A DNA stretch of 64,000 nucleotides from Luteococcus sp048595755 (GTDB lineage: Bacteria > Actinomycetota > Actinomycetes > Propionibacteriales > Propionibacteriaceae). The notes beneath the pieces are model-generated. The model was not told the origin of the DNA. It was given only the letters and a program-made list of their open reading frames with translations, and did no database searches. Where the stretch lies: assembly GCF_048595755.1 (NCBI RefSeq), contig NZ_CP184360.1, positions 868,001 through 932,000 of the forward strand, in the 5' to 3' direction. The position numbers were made by a program, and so were the translations under genes. Positions 1 to 8,155 of this stretch are shown here, piece after piece. Position 1 is the stretch's first letter, and each line of letters begins with the position of its first letter.

Positions 1-492
1 CACCACGACGCAATCCCACCCGTGGATCTCGATGTTCTCCGCATCGGGAATCTCGAACAGTGGCTGCAGGCGGCCATAGCCGAAGATGGCATCCTCCACG
101 GCGGTCGCGCACGCCTGTTCCAGCTCGATGGGCCACAGCGCCTGCCCTTGCCGCGCCAATTCCTCGGCATGGGCACGCACCACCTGGCGGATGATGGAAC
201 GTCCCATCATCCGGCGGTCCTCGGGCTGCATCGCGCGTCCGTGTTCACGAGCCCACAGGTCACCGGTGTCACTGATCTGTTCGGAGGCGCGGCGCCGCAG
301 GAGCACCACCACGGACCAGTCGACGTCCAGGGCGCTGACCGCGGTGGACGTCGCGGGACGAGAGGCGCTCGTCTGTTTCACCCACCCCTGCAGCGCCTGG
401 TTGCCGGCCATGAACTCCGGGGTCCCGGCGTCGGTCAGACTGCGCAGGGCAACTCCCAAGGCAGGCACGGGTGCGGTCTCGCGGCGCGCCAT
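1..492 (-). CDS. cpaF: CpaF/TadA-type secretion ATPase, N-terminal part (cut by window edge)
   Basis: The first 164 residues are visible before the window ends. ATPases of this family power assembly of Tad/Flp pili at the inner face of the membrane. The visible part has the helical N-terminal domain, and near residues 138-160 the run IFGYGRLQPLFEIPDAENIE, which matches the entry to the CpaF ATPase core (gyG-LqpLl-D-v-eI-i). The Walker motifs lie outside the window. The ATG overlaps the stop of the CpaE-like gene as ATGA, so the genes are probably translationally coupled. Order on this strand is cpaB-like, cpaE-like, cpaF, as in actinobacterial tad operons; tadB and tadC would be expected beyond the edge. 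Confidence 0.82.
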   Translation of the reverse strand, partial: MARRETAPVPALGVALRSLTDAGTPEFMAGNQALQGWVKQTSASRPATSTAVSALDVDWSVVVLLRRRASEQISDTGDLWAREHGRAMQPEDRRMMGRSIIRQVVRAHAEELARQGQALWPIELEQACATAVEDAIFGYGRLQPLFEIPDAENIEIHGWDCVVV

Positions 493-1364
493 CACGCGCT
501 CCACTCGCCGCTGGACCGGGTTCCGGCAACCACCTCGGAACGTCGCTGGACTCTTTCGGCAAGTCTGGAGGCCCCGGCACGGTGACTGCGCACCAACGCT
601 CCGCCTCGACGGGGGCGCGCGGCCCAGGTCCGTGCCTCGCCGTCGCTCAGCACCGCCGCCTGGCGCGGATCCCAGGCGACGGCATGCGCCACGGGCACTG
701 CGAACTGACGTTCCACCTCCGCGGTGACATAGGGCCGCCCGGCACCGACGACCAGGAGTTCGATGCGAGTGGCGCAACCGATCGCTTCCACCTGGCTCTG
801 GAGCGTCGGCAGGTGCAGTTGCAGTGCGGCCAGGGAACGCAGGGAACTGCGCACACAGACCAGCAGCAGGTCGCTGCCCGCCACCAGTGCTGCCGGCAGC
901 CCTTCCCTGCCGATCCGTCCGGCATCGATCAGCACGTCGGTGCCGCTGGCACCCAGCGCGACGCAGGCGTCGACGAAGTCCTGCCACACGGGCAGGAAGA
1001 GTCCGCTGGCCGCCGGGTGGCTGAATCCAGGCAGGAATCGACGTTCCACGACATGCTTCGCGTCGGGAGGATTCGCACCGTTGGGTTGGTCCTGGGCATC
1101 GGCCTCGGCGGTGGGCAGCAGGCTGACGGTCTGCAGCCACAGCTCCTCGCCCACATGGCGCTGCTCCCGATGGACGCTGGCCAGTGGCCCCAGCCCACGG
1201 CCCCCAAGGTCAACTCCGTGCAGCCATCCCGCCTGCAGGGCCTGCGAGGGGTCACGGTCGCAGTCGGCCAACAGGACGTCGCGGGGCCACTGCAGGGCCA
1301 GGCCCAGGGCCGTGGTGGTGACTCCCGGCGCTCCTGTGGCGCTGGTCAGCGTGATGACGGCCAT
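492..1364 (-). CDS. CpaE-like P-loop protein of the Tad pilus operon
   Basis: A 290-residue MinD/ParA-superfamily protein; CpaE-type proteins localise the Tad secretion machine. The N-terminus has the family fold (MAVITLTSATGAPGVTTTAL, then LLADCDRD for the switch aspartate), and 'VLIDAGRIG' fits the Walker B strand. The P-loop reads GAPGVTTT, so both the signature lysine and the GK lysine of a normal KGGxGKT loop are missing; ATP hydrolysis is doubtful and a scaffold role is possible. It starts one base after the stop of the upstream SAF-domain gene and overlaps cpaF, so it sits inside a tight operon. The last 70 residues are arginine-rich. Confidence 0.75.
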   Translation of the reverse strand: MAVITLTSATGAPGVTTTALGLALQWPRDVLLADCDRDPSQALQAGWLHGVDLGGRGLGPLASVHREQRHVGEELWLQTVSLLPTAEADAQDQPNGANPPDAKHVVERRFLPGFSHPAASGLFLPVWQDFVDACVALGASGTDVLIDAGRIGREGLPAALVAGSDLLLVCVRSSLRSLAALQLHLPTLQSQVEAIGCATRIELLVVGAGRPYVTAEVERQFAVPVAHAVAWDPRQAAVLSDGEARTWAARPRRGGALVRSHRAGASRLAERVQRRSEVVAGTRSSGEWSA

Positions 1365-1365
1365 C

Positions 1366-2043
1366 TCAGCTGCCCGCCTGACGCACGACGCTGAGCAGGT
1401 CGCGGGCGGCCAGATCGGCCAACCGGTGCGCCTGGGCCTCTGGCACGGCGACGTCCATGGTTCGGGTGCTTCCGTCGGGCATCAGGTCGGGTGCCAGCAC
1501 CACCTCGGCATCCACCACCAGCCCCGTGCTCTGTGACTTGTCCGAGGTGATCTCCACCAGCTGCAAGCGGGTTCCGGCAGGCAGTTCACCATTGGGTACC
1601 CGGCCTGCCACGAGTTTCAGTCCCAACTGGGACATGCCCTTGGGAAGCTGTGTGCGGCCCACGCTGGACTCGGCCACCAGTGATCCGGCCGGCAGGTCCA
1701 CCAGTGCCTGCTGCCCCACCAGGCTCTGGAGGCGCTCGGCCGGGACCGTCCTCACGCCGGGAGCCGGGCCGATGGTGACGACCGAGACGTCGGTGGCCTT
1801 GATCTCCACCCCACGGGGAATGGTGCGCTGCATCACCACCACCTGGTTGGAGTGCGCAGCCTCCTGGAAGGCGAGAGCGGCACCCAGGCCACCCAAGCAG
1901 GCCATCAGCACTCCCGCGGCCACCAGGCGGGGACTCCTGCGAGGACGCAGGTGTGCTGCCGTCGGCGAGTGCTCGCTGCGCACCGCCCCGGAACGCTCGC
2001 TGCGCTCGACCACCGGCGCCGACTTGGGAGACCTGGATGCCAT
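1366..2043 (-). CDS. CpaB-like SAF-domain protein (Tad pilus assembly)
   Basis: A 225-residue protein with a basic cytoplasmic N-terminus, one membrane segment (about residues 40-60, LVAAGVLMACLGGLGAAL) and an SAF domain right after it: VVVMQRTIPRGVEIKATDV is the typical SAF opening, followed by LVGQQALVDLPAGSLV. CpaB/RcpC proteins of this type act outside the membrane and help assemble the Flp pilus channel. It is the first gene of the visible operon and is followed after 1 bp by the cpaE-like gene. Length and architecture are usual for actinobacterial members. Confidence 0.72.
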   Translation of the reverse strand: MASRSPKSAPVVERSERSGAVRSEHSPTAAHLRPRRSPRLVAAGVLMACLGGLGAALAFQEAAHSNQVVVMQRTIPRGVEIKATDVSVVTIGPAPGVRTVPAERLQSLVGQQALVDLPAGSLVAESSVGRTQLPKGMSQLGLKLVAGRVPNGELPAGTRLQLVEITSDKSQSTGLVVDAEVVLAPDLMPDGSTRTMDVAVPEAQAHRLADLAARDLLSVVRQAGS

Positions 2044-2122
2044 GCAGGGAGAGTGGCATGCCGGTGGTCAACAGGACGACCGCCATAGAGGCCACCCACT
2101 GGTTGTCCCCAGACCCCGACGG

Positions 2123-2147
2123 TTGTCCACAGAAAACCTGTGGATAA
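2123..2147. promoter_or_regulatory. Pair of opposed DnaA boxes far from oriC
   Basis: TTGTCCACA at 2123-2131 and TGTGGATAA at 2139-2147 face each other. The second is a perfect match to the DnaA-box consensus and the first has one change. A weaker TTGTCCCCA lies at 2103-2111. They are about 80 bp upstream of the cpaB-like start. Confidence 0.55.
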
Positions 2148-2298
2148 CTCGGCTTCGCTGTGCACAACTCCTAGCCAGCACCGCTTGTTGAACGTTCGTC
2201 CACACCATGCACCGGTGGATGACGCCTCAGCCATGTCACCCCTTCAAATTCTCGGTTTTCCCATCAGGACAGGCATTGCGGTCCGCACACCACGATCT

Positions 2299-2340
2299 GG
2301 GGTGACACGGGGTGACAGTGGGGTGTCAGTGGGGTGACAC
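2299..2340 (+). repeat. Four helically phased GGGGTGACA direct repeats
   Basis: Copies begin at 2299, 2309, 2320 and 2331 (GGGGTGACAC, GGGGTGACAG, GGGGTGTCAG, GGGGTGACAC), so the spacing is 10, 11 and 11 bp, about one helical turn each. An inverted copy, TGTCACCCC, lies at 2234-2242. This is the pattern of a cooperative protein-binding array. G-runs on one face could also fold as a G-quadruplex. Confidence 0.6.
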
Positions 2341-2573
2341 GGGCGGGCCCAAGCGCTCCAGAAATCCTCGCCGGGGCCCGCACCGGGCCCACCACGTCTT
2401 ACAGGAATCTCCCTGACAAGGTCTTTCACGAGAGGGAAGGGCGATGTCAGGAAATCACCCCGTGCTTCCTTTCCGTCCCGCGAGACGGAGCCCCCGCGCG
2501 AGGGATTCCACGAGGTGCATGAGCACGACACGCGGCCACGATTGACCCTTCCATCTCTCATCGCGAGAACTTG

Positions 2574-2588
2574 CCGAAGATCCTTCGG
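2574..2588. promoter_or_regulatory. CCGAAG-N3-CTTCGG dyad, candidate Lrp/AldR operator
   Basis: A perfect 6-bp inverted repeat lies about 180 bp upstream of ald. The half-site GCCGAAGAT (2573-2581) recurs at 2636-2644, 63 bp on, or six helical turns. Lrp-family regulators bind such spaced dyads upstream of alanine dehydrogenase genes, and an Lrp gene lies in this cluster at 5532. The assignment to that protein is inference. Confidence 0.4.
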
Positions 2589-2769
2589 AATCCACCGATC
2601 TTCCACCTCCGCACGCGCTCACGTGCCGCGAAAACGCCGAAGATTGTTCTGATTGACCGTAAAAAGTCTTCCGCAACGCTCCTTCCTCTCCAAGAATCGA
2701 GGGAAGACGCCGCCAGCAAGCCCGCGGCATCACCCAGCAAGGAGTCACTCGCACAGCAAAGGAGCTGTC

Positions 2770-3885
2770 ATGCGCATCGCCATTCCCACCGAGGTCAAGA
2801 ACAACGAGTTCCGCGTCGGCATCACCCCCGTCGGCGTTCACGAACTGGTCAGGCACGGCCATGAGGTCTTCGTGCAGAAGGGAGCCGGCCTCGGCTCCGC
2901 CATCCCCGATGAGGAATACATCGAGCAGGGCGCCACCATGGTCGAAACGGCCGAAGAGACCTGGGCCAAGGGCGAGATGGTGATCAAGGTCAAGGAGCCC
3001 ATCGAGCAGGAATACGGCTTCCTGCGCGAGGACATGATCCTGTTCACCTACCTGCACCTGGCCGCCGACAAGCCCCAGACCGACGCACTGCTCAAGGCCG
3101 GCACCACCGGCATCGCCTACGAGACGGTGCAGCTTCCCGACCGTTCACTGCCGCTGCTCTACCCGATGAGTGAGGTGGCAGGTTGCCTGGCCCCGCAGAT
3201 GGGCGCCACACACCTGATGAAGCCCCATGGTGGACTTGGCGAGCTGCTCGGGGGCGTCGGCGGTGTCCAGCAGGCCAAGGTCGTCGTCCTCGGCGGCGGC
3301 GTCGCCGGTCAAAATGCGGCGCAGATCGCCATGGGCATGGGTGCCGATGTCACCATCCTCGACGTCGACCTCAACAAGCTGCGCCAGAGCTACTGGCGCT
3401 ACGGCAACAAGGTCCACGCCCTGGCCTCCTCGGCGCTGACGGTGCGCGAGCAGGTGCTGACCGCTGATCTGGTCATCGGCACCGTACTGATCCCCGGTGC
3501 CAAGGCTCCCAAGCTCGTCACCAACGAGATGGTCTCCCAGATGAAGCCGGGCTCCGTGCTCGTCGACGTCGCGATCGACCAGGGTGGCTGCTTCGAGGAC
3601 TCGCACCCCACCACGCACGCCGATCCCACCTTCATGGTCCACAACTCGGTCTTCTACTGCGTGGCCAACATGCCCGGCGCCGTCCCGAACACCTCCACCT
3701 GGGCGCTGACCAATGCCACCCTCCCCTACGCCGTGCGCATCGCGGACAAGGGTTGGAAGCAGGCACTGATCGATGACCCGGCTCTCGCCAAGGGCCTCAA
3801 CACCCACGCCGGCAAGTGCACCTTCAAGGGTGTCGCCGAGGCCTTCGACCTGGAGTACACCCCCGTCGAGGATGTCCTGAAGTAG
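2770..3885 (+). CDS. ald: Alanine dehydrogenase
   Basis: A 371-residue NAD-dependent L-alanine dehydrogenase (L-alanine to pyruvate plus ammonia), cytosolic. The N-terminus MRIAIPTEVKNNEFRVGITP is diagnostic, the NAD-binding loop VVLGGGVAGQNAAQIA sits near residue 170, and the catalytic region around PMSEVAG and the MPGAVP motif near residue 300 are intact. The length equals the family norm. I chose ATG 2770 because AAAGGAG lies 6 bases upstream; the frame is open further upstream but lacks a comparable site. A hairpin and then an amino-acid permease follow, which points to catabolic use of imported alanine. Confidence 0.95.
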   Translation: MRIAIPTEVKNNEFRVGITPVGVHELVRHGHEVFVQKGAGLGSAIPDEEYIEQGATMVETAEETWAKGEMVIKVKEPIEQEYGFLREDMILFTYLHLAADKPQTDALLKAGTTGIAYETVQLPDRSLPLLYPMSEVAGCLAPQMGATHLMKPHGGLGELLGGVGGVQQAKVVVLGGGVAGQNAAQIAMGMGADVTILDVDLNKLRQSYWRYGNKVHALASSALTVREQVLTADLVIGTVLIPGAKAPKLVTNEMVSQMKPGSVLVDVAIDQGGCFEDSHPTTHADPTFMVHNSVFYCVANMPGAVPNTSTWALTNATLPYAVRIADKGWKQALIDDPALAKGLNTHAGKCTFKGVAEAFDLEYTPVEDVLK

Positions 3886-3903
3886 TCCGCACACAGGCCA
3901 TGT

Positions 3904-3933
3904 GGCGGGGGTTGCAATGTCGCAGCCCCCGCC
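3904..3933 (+). terminator. GC-rich hairpin after ald
   Basis: GGCGGGGGTTGC pairs with GCAGCCCCCGCC across a 6-base loop, 18 bp after the ald stop. With no T-run it may act as a partial terminator or 3' stabiliser between ald and the permease. Confidence 0.55.
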
Positions 3934-3997
3934 CACTGGCACCATCAGGAAACACCTACAAGACCAAGCAAACCCGGAGAAGACAAGGGAGTCCTCC

Positions 3998-5521
3998 ATG
4001 ACCGACCAGAACACGACCCAGACCGGCCCGGTCCCACCGAATGCACGGCGCCCAACCACGGGTCTGGGCGCGCAAGAAGTCCAGCTGCAGCGTGGCCTGA
4101 CCAACCGACACCTGCAGCTCATCGCCATCGGCGGCGCCATCGGCACCGGCCTGTTCCTCGGATCCGGCCGCACCATCCACCTCGCTGGCCCGTCGATCCT
4201 GCTCGTCTACATGATCATCGGCTTCTTCCTCTTCTTCGTGATGCGAGCCATGGGCGAGCTGCTGCTCTCCAATCTGGCCTACAAGTCCTTCGCTGACTTC
4301 GCGACGGACCTGATCGGCCCCTGGGCCGGTTTCTACATCGGCTGGACCTACTGGATGTGTTGGGTGGTCATCGGCATCGCCGACACCGTCGCCATCTGTG
4401 GCTACCTGTCCGTCTGGTATCCGGACCTGCCCAAGTGGATCCCCGCCCTGTGCACCGTGCTGTTGCTGACCGGGTTGAACATGGTGGCCGTCAGGCTCTT
4501 CGGTGAGCTGGAGTTCTGGTTCGCGATGATCAAGATCGTCACGATCGTCGCCCTCATCTTCGTCGGTGGCTACCTGGCCCTGACCGCCTTCCAGCCTCCG
4601 CAGGCCGGCGCCCCGGCCGCCTCCGTCGCGCACCTGTGGGACCGCGGAGGATTCTTCCCGACGGGCATCTCCGGCTTCCTCGCCGGCTTCCAAATCGCCA
4701 TCTTCTCCTTCCAAGGCATCGAGATGGCCGGCACCGCCGCCGCGGAGACCGCCGATCCGACGCACAACCTGCCGAAGGCCATCAACTCGATCCCCGCCCG
4801 TGTGCTGATCTTCTACGTGCTGGCGCTGGGCGTCATCATGTCGGTGGTTCCGTGGGACCTGATCGATCCGGAGCACAGCCCCTTCGTGACGATGTTCGGC
4901 TTCGTCGGCATCGTGATCGCCTTCCACGTGATCAACTTCGTGGTGCTCACCTCGGCCGCGTCATCGGCCAACTCGGGTGTCTACTCCACCTCGCGCATCA
5001 TGTACGGCCTGGCCCGCGAGGGCGACGCACCGCAGCGCTTCGCCGAACTGTCCAGCCGCCACATCCCCCGCAATGCCCTCTTCCTGACCGCCCTGTGCAT
5101 TTCACCAGCCATCATCATGGTCTCGATCGAGGGCTCGGTGATGGAGGCCTTCAGCATGATCGCCGGTGTCTCCTCGGTGCTCTACATCTCCGTGTGGGGC
5201 CTGATCATGTACAGCTACATGCGCTACCTGAAGAAGTTCCCCGAGCGCCACGCCACCAGCGCCTTCAAGATGCCGCTGCCGCGCTTCATGCCGATTGCGA
5301 CGCTGGTCTTCTTCGCAGCCATCTTCGTCGTGCTGGCCCTCTCGAAGGACTCCCGGATGGCCCTGCTCGCCGCTCCTATCTGGATCGGCTTCATGGCGCT
5401 GCTGTACCGCCTGATGGGTCCGGAGAAGCGCCATCACGCCAAGCTGGACTTCGACGCCCTGCGCGAGATCGAGGAGGCTGCACACGGGGCTGCTGCACAC
5501 GGCCGCACCCAGGATCAGTAG
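3998..5521 (+). CDS. cycA: D-serine/D-alanine/glycine-type amino-acid permease (APC family)
   Basis: A 507-residue membrane transporter of the AAT branch of the APC superfamily. The first helix carries the unwound substrate-binding motif GGAIGTGLFLGSG (residues 45-60), the consensus AGPSILLVY follows, and FQGIEMAGTAAAET in helix 6 is typical of CycA and AnsP types. About 12 hydrophobic segments are seen. ATG 3998 has AAGGGAG upstream. Its place after ald and before an Lrp regulator suggests uptake of alanine, serine or glycine; the exact substrate cannot be read from sequence. Confidence 0.82.
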   Translation: MTDQNTTQTGPVPPNARRPTTGLGAQEVQLQRGLTNRHLQLIAIGGAIGTGLFLGSGRTIHLAGPSILLVYMIIGFFLFFVMRAMGELLLSNLAYKSFADFATDLIGPWAGFYIGWTYWMCWVVIGIADTVAICGYLSVWYPDLPKWIPALCTVLLLTGLNMVAVRLFGELEFWFAMIKIVTIVALIFVGGYLALTAFQPPQAGAPAASVAHLWDRGGFFPTGISGFLAGFQIAIFSFQGIEMAGTAAAETADPTHNLPKAINSIPARVLIFYVLALGVIMSVVPWDLIDPEHSPFVTMFGFVGIVIAFHVINFVVLTSAASSANSGVYSTSRIMYGLAREGDAPQRFAELSSRHIPRNALFLTALCISPAIIMVSIEGSVMEAFSMIAGVSSVLYISVWGLIMYSYMRYLKKFPERHATSAFKMPLPRFMPIATLVFFAAIFVVLALSKDSRMALLAAPIWIGFMALLYRLMGPEKRHHAKLDFDALREIEEAAHGAAAHGRTQDQ

Positions 5522-5531
5522 TCTCGACCAT

Positions 5532-6056
5532 GTGACCAAGGACGCCTCACACCACGCCCAGGGTGGGCCACGGAGCCGCGGCCCACGTCAGCTGGACGCC
5601 ACCGACCACCAGATCATCAGGTTGCTGATGGACAACGGCCGGATCAGCAATGCGGCGCTCGCCGCGGCCACCAAGACCGCCGAGTCGACAAGCCATGCAC
5701 GTGTCCAGGCCCTACGGGAGGCGGGGGTGATTGCCGGAATCCATGCCGAGGTGGACACCGCCGCGATCGGACGCCCCCTGCAGGCGCTGATCTTCGTCCG
5801 GATCCACCCCAGCTCCCGCGAGGAACTGCAGCCGGAGACCGAACGGCTGGCCAAACTGCCGGCGGTGCTGGACGTCTTCTTCCTGGGCGGCCACTACGAC
5901 TTCGTCCTGTGGGTGGCCGCCCAGGATCCCATGGAGCTGCGCTCCTTCGTGCTGCACGACCTGAGCGAGCACCGCGCCATCGCCAGCACCGAGACCTCGG
6001 TGGTGCTGGAGCACCGACGCGGCACCAACTTCAACGCACCACCACAGGCCGACTGA
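5532..6056 (+). CDS. Lrp/AsnC-family transcriptional regulator
   Basis: A 174-residue regulator with an Lrp winged helix-turn-helix (LDATDHQIIRLLMDNGRISN, then RVQALREAGVI at about residues 55-65) and a C-terminal RAM ligand-binding domain (PLQALIFVRIHP, then the GGHYDFVLWV turn). Start is GTG 5532; a TAGTCT -10 box (5519-5524) overlaps the permease stop and ends 7 bases before it, so the mRNA is probably leaderless. Lrp proteins beside ald usually act as alanine-responsive regulators; that role is inferred here. It converges with the FMN-reductase gene, with only 2 bp between stops. Confidence 0.88.
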   Translation: MTKDASHHAQGGPRSRGPRQLDATDHQIIRLLMDNGRISNAALAAATKTAESTSHARVQALREAGVIAGIHAEVDTAAIGRPLQALIFVRIHPSSREELQPETERLAKLPAVLDVFFLGGHYDFVLWVAAQDPMELRSFVLHDLSEHRAIASTETSVVLEHRRGTNFNAPPQAD

Positions 6057-6058
6057 CC

Positions 6059-6691
6059 TCAGATCGCGTCGAACATCTCCTCGAAGCTCTTGGTGATGGT
6101 GAAGTCCCCCGCGGTCGCCGATCGCGCCTTCTTCTGCGGTGCCGGACTTCCTTCGTCCAGCTCATCCTCAAGGGATGTCCCCTGGCGCACCCGAACCATG
6201 GCCACGAGTTCCTTGGCGGCCTTGGCGATTCGCTCCTGCAGCCCAGAGCTCGTATCACCCCAGTCCTCGGTGGCGGCAAAGACGCTGGTGGGCACCACGG
6301 CAGCCTTGAGGTAGAAGAACAACGGCAGCATCGCCTGGTCGATCGCCAGCGAATGACGCGGTGTGCCGCCGGTGGCGGCAAGCAGGACTGGCTTGTCCAG
6401 CAGCGCACCCTCATGCAGCACGTCGAAGAACATCTTGAACAACCCAGAGAAGGACGCATTGAAGATGGGGCTCACCACGATGAGCCCGTCGGAATCGACC
6501 ACTTCCTGGACCGCGCGCTCCACCTCGGGTGACTGCACCCGGGTGAGCAGCGCATTGACCAGGTCATGGGCCAACAGGCGCAATTCGATGTGGTGCACCT
6601 GCGGGGCGCCGGTGGCCGTGGCCAGGCTCTCCCCCAGCATGTGACTGCTCGACGGATCCCCAAGCCCGGCACTGATGACAACGATCTTCAA
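6059..6691 (-). CDS. NAD(P)H-dependent FMN reductase, CE1759-like
   Basis: A 210-residue flavodoxin-fold reductase. The N-terminal MKIVVISAGLGDPSSSHMLG is the FMN phosphate loop of the family, and VVSPIFNASFSGLFKMFFD near residue 75 is the second FMN-binding segment. Such proteins supply reduced FMN to luciferase-like monooxygenases. The CE1759 family is typically encoded next to a CE1758-type monooxygenase; here that partner is at 8770-9885, two genes away. Start is TTG with GAAAGG upstream. The last 35 residues are a charged tail of unknown use. Confidence 0.78.
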   Translation of the reverse strand: MKIVVISAGLGDPSSSHMLGESLATATGAPQVHHIELRLLAHDLVNALLTRVQSPEVERAVQEVVDSDGLIVVSPIFNASFSGLFKMFFDVLHEGALLDKPVLLAATGGTPRHSLAIDQAMLPLFFYLKAAVVPTSVFAATEDWGDTSSGLQERIAKAAKELVAMVRVRQGTSLEDELDEGSPAPQKKARSATAGDFTITKSFEEMFDAI

Positions 6692-6821
6692 CTCGACTCA
6701 CAACCTTTCGTCATTCCAACGCACCCAAGGGCCCAGGCATTCCCGCGACGGGTCCCCAGAGCGGGCCGGGGCAAACGGTTCCCATGGCGGCGCGCGAGAG
6801 GCAAAGACCTAGAGTGTCGGC

Positions 6822-8144
6822 GTGACTTCGCCCACCACACACCAGCCCCGCAACCTCAGCCGAGAGATCGCCGTCCTGGCCATCCCGGCCTTCGCGACGC
6901 TGGTGAGTGAGCCCCTGTTGCTGATGGCCGATTCGGCCATGGTGGGGCACCTGGGCACCACGCAGCTGGCCGGGCTGGGGCTGGCCAGCAGCGTGATGAG
7001 CATCATCAATGGTCTGTGCGTCTTCCTGGCCTACGGCACCACCAGCCTGGTGGCGCGTCGGGTCGGCGCCGGTGACAAGCCCCGCGCCCTGGCCGCCGGC
7101 ATCGACGGCATGACCCTGGGCCTTGGCCTGGGACTGGTGCTGGCGCTGTTGCTGCAGGCCTTCTCACCCACGGTCATCGGCTGGTACGGCGGCTCGTCGG
7201 AGGTCTCCGCGCAGGCAGTGGCCTATCTGCGGATCGCGGGCTGGGGCCTGCCGATGCTCTTGCTCATGCTGGCCTCCACCGGGGTGCTGCGTGGGTTGAA
7301 GGACACCCGCACCCCGCTGGTGGTGGCGGTGAGCATGAACCTGGTGAACATCGGCCTGAACTGGATCTTCATGTATCAGCTGCACCTGGGGATCCGCGGC
7401 TCCGCGCTGGGCACGGTGCTGGCCCAGGCCGTGGGTTCGGCCACCTTGGCATGGGTGGTCCTGCGGGGAGCGAGGGCCGCGGGGACCACGCTGCGGATCA
7501 ACCCCGCCGGTGTGCTGCAGGCCGCTCGCGGCGGAGTGTGGCTGGTGGCGCGCAGCGTGTGGCTGCAGCTGAGCCTGGCCGTCACGGTGATGGTGGCGGC
7601 GCGCACCGGCGCGATCGGCTTGGCAGGCCACCAGGTGACCAATTCCATCTGGGCCTTCCTGTGCCTGGCGCTGGATGCGCTGGCGATCGCCGCCCAGGCC
7701 CTGGTGGGCCATGAGCTGGGAGCGCGACGGCCAGACCGGGTGCGGGCCATCACCGCCAAGTTGTGCTGGTGGGGCGTGGGCGGCGGCATCGTCTTCGGCG
7801 TGCTGCTGGCCTTGGTGCGTGGGCTGCTCGCGCCGGTCTTCACGCCGGACGCCCAGGTGCAGCAGCTGCTGATGCAACTACTGCTGGTGCTGGCCCTGAT
7901 CACGCCGATCGCCGGCATCGTCTTCGTGCTGGACGGGGTGTTGATCGGGGCCGGCGATGCCAAGTACCTGGCCTTCGCCGGTTTCGTCGCCACGGTGGTC
8001 TACGTGCCCATGGCACTCATGGTCAACCACACCCGCTCGGGAGTGGTCTGGCTGTGGGTGGCCTATGGCGGCTATCTGGTGGCCAGAGTGGCCACGTTGA
8101 CCGTCCGGGCGCGCAGCACCGCGTGGATGCGGCTGGGCGCCTGA
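6822..8144 (+). CDS. MATE-family efflux transporter (DinF-like)
   Basis: A 440-residue multidrug and toxic-compound exporter with about 12 membrane segments in two homologous halves. IAVLAIPAFATLVSEPLLLM, with DSAMVGHLG just after it, is the typical first helix and DinF-branch signature, repeated in weaker form at LAVTVMVAARTGAIGLAGHQ. It exchanges Na+ or H+ for substrate at the membrane. Start is GTG 6822, with TAGAGT (6810-6815) ending 6 bases upstream, as expected for a leaderless mRNA. It interrupts the CE1759/CE1758 gene pair and so may export a product or substrate of that pair; this is a guess. Confidence 0.88.
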   Translation: MTSPTTHQPRNLSREIAVLAIPAFATLVSEPLLLMADSAMVGHLGTTQLAGLGLASSVMSIINGLCVFLAYGTTSLVARRVGAGDKPRALAAGIDGMTLGLGLGLVLALLLQAFSPTVIGWYGGSSEVSAQAVAYLRIAGWGLPMLLLMLASTGVLRGLKDTRTPLVVAVSMNLVNIGLNWIFMYQLHLGIRGSALGTVLAQAVGSATLAWVVLRGARAAGTTLRINPAGVLQAARGGVWLVARSVWLQLSLAVTVMVAARTGAIGLAGHQVTNSIWAFLCLALDALAIAAQALVGHELGARRPDRVRAITAKLCWWGVGGGIVFGVLLALVRGLLAPVFTPDAQVQQLLMQLLLVLALITPIAGIVFVLDGVLIGAGDAKYLAFAGFVATVVYVPMALMVNHTRSGVVWLWVAYGGYLVARVATLTVRARSTAWMRLGA

Positions 8145-8155
8145 ACCGGGCTGGA

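Larger units (their letters stand above)
2044..2769. promoter_or_regulatory. Regulatory island between the cpa operon and ald
   Basis: These 726 bp lie between divergent genes and I see no convincing coding frame. The region holds a DnaA-box pair (2123-2147), an inverted GGGGTGACA (2234-2242), four phased copies of the same motif (2299-2340) and a CCGAAG/CTTCGG dyad (2574-2588) whose GCCGAAGAT half recurs at 2636-2644. The size and density of repeats suggest control of both flanking units. Annotated separately below. Confidence 0.55.

Noticed and set aside
2185..2200. GAACGTTCG near 2190 (and near 48533) as a LexA/SOS box
   Set aside because: The actinobacterial SOS box needs GAAC and GTTC four bases apart; here they abut.
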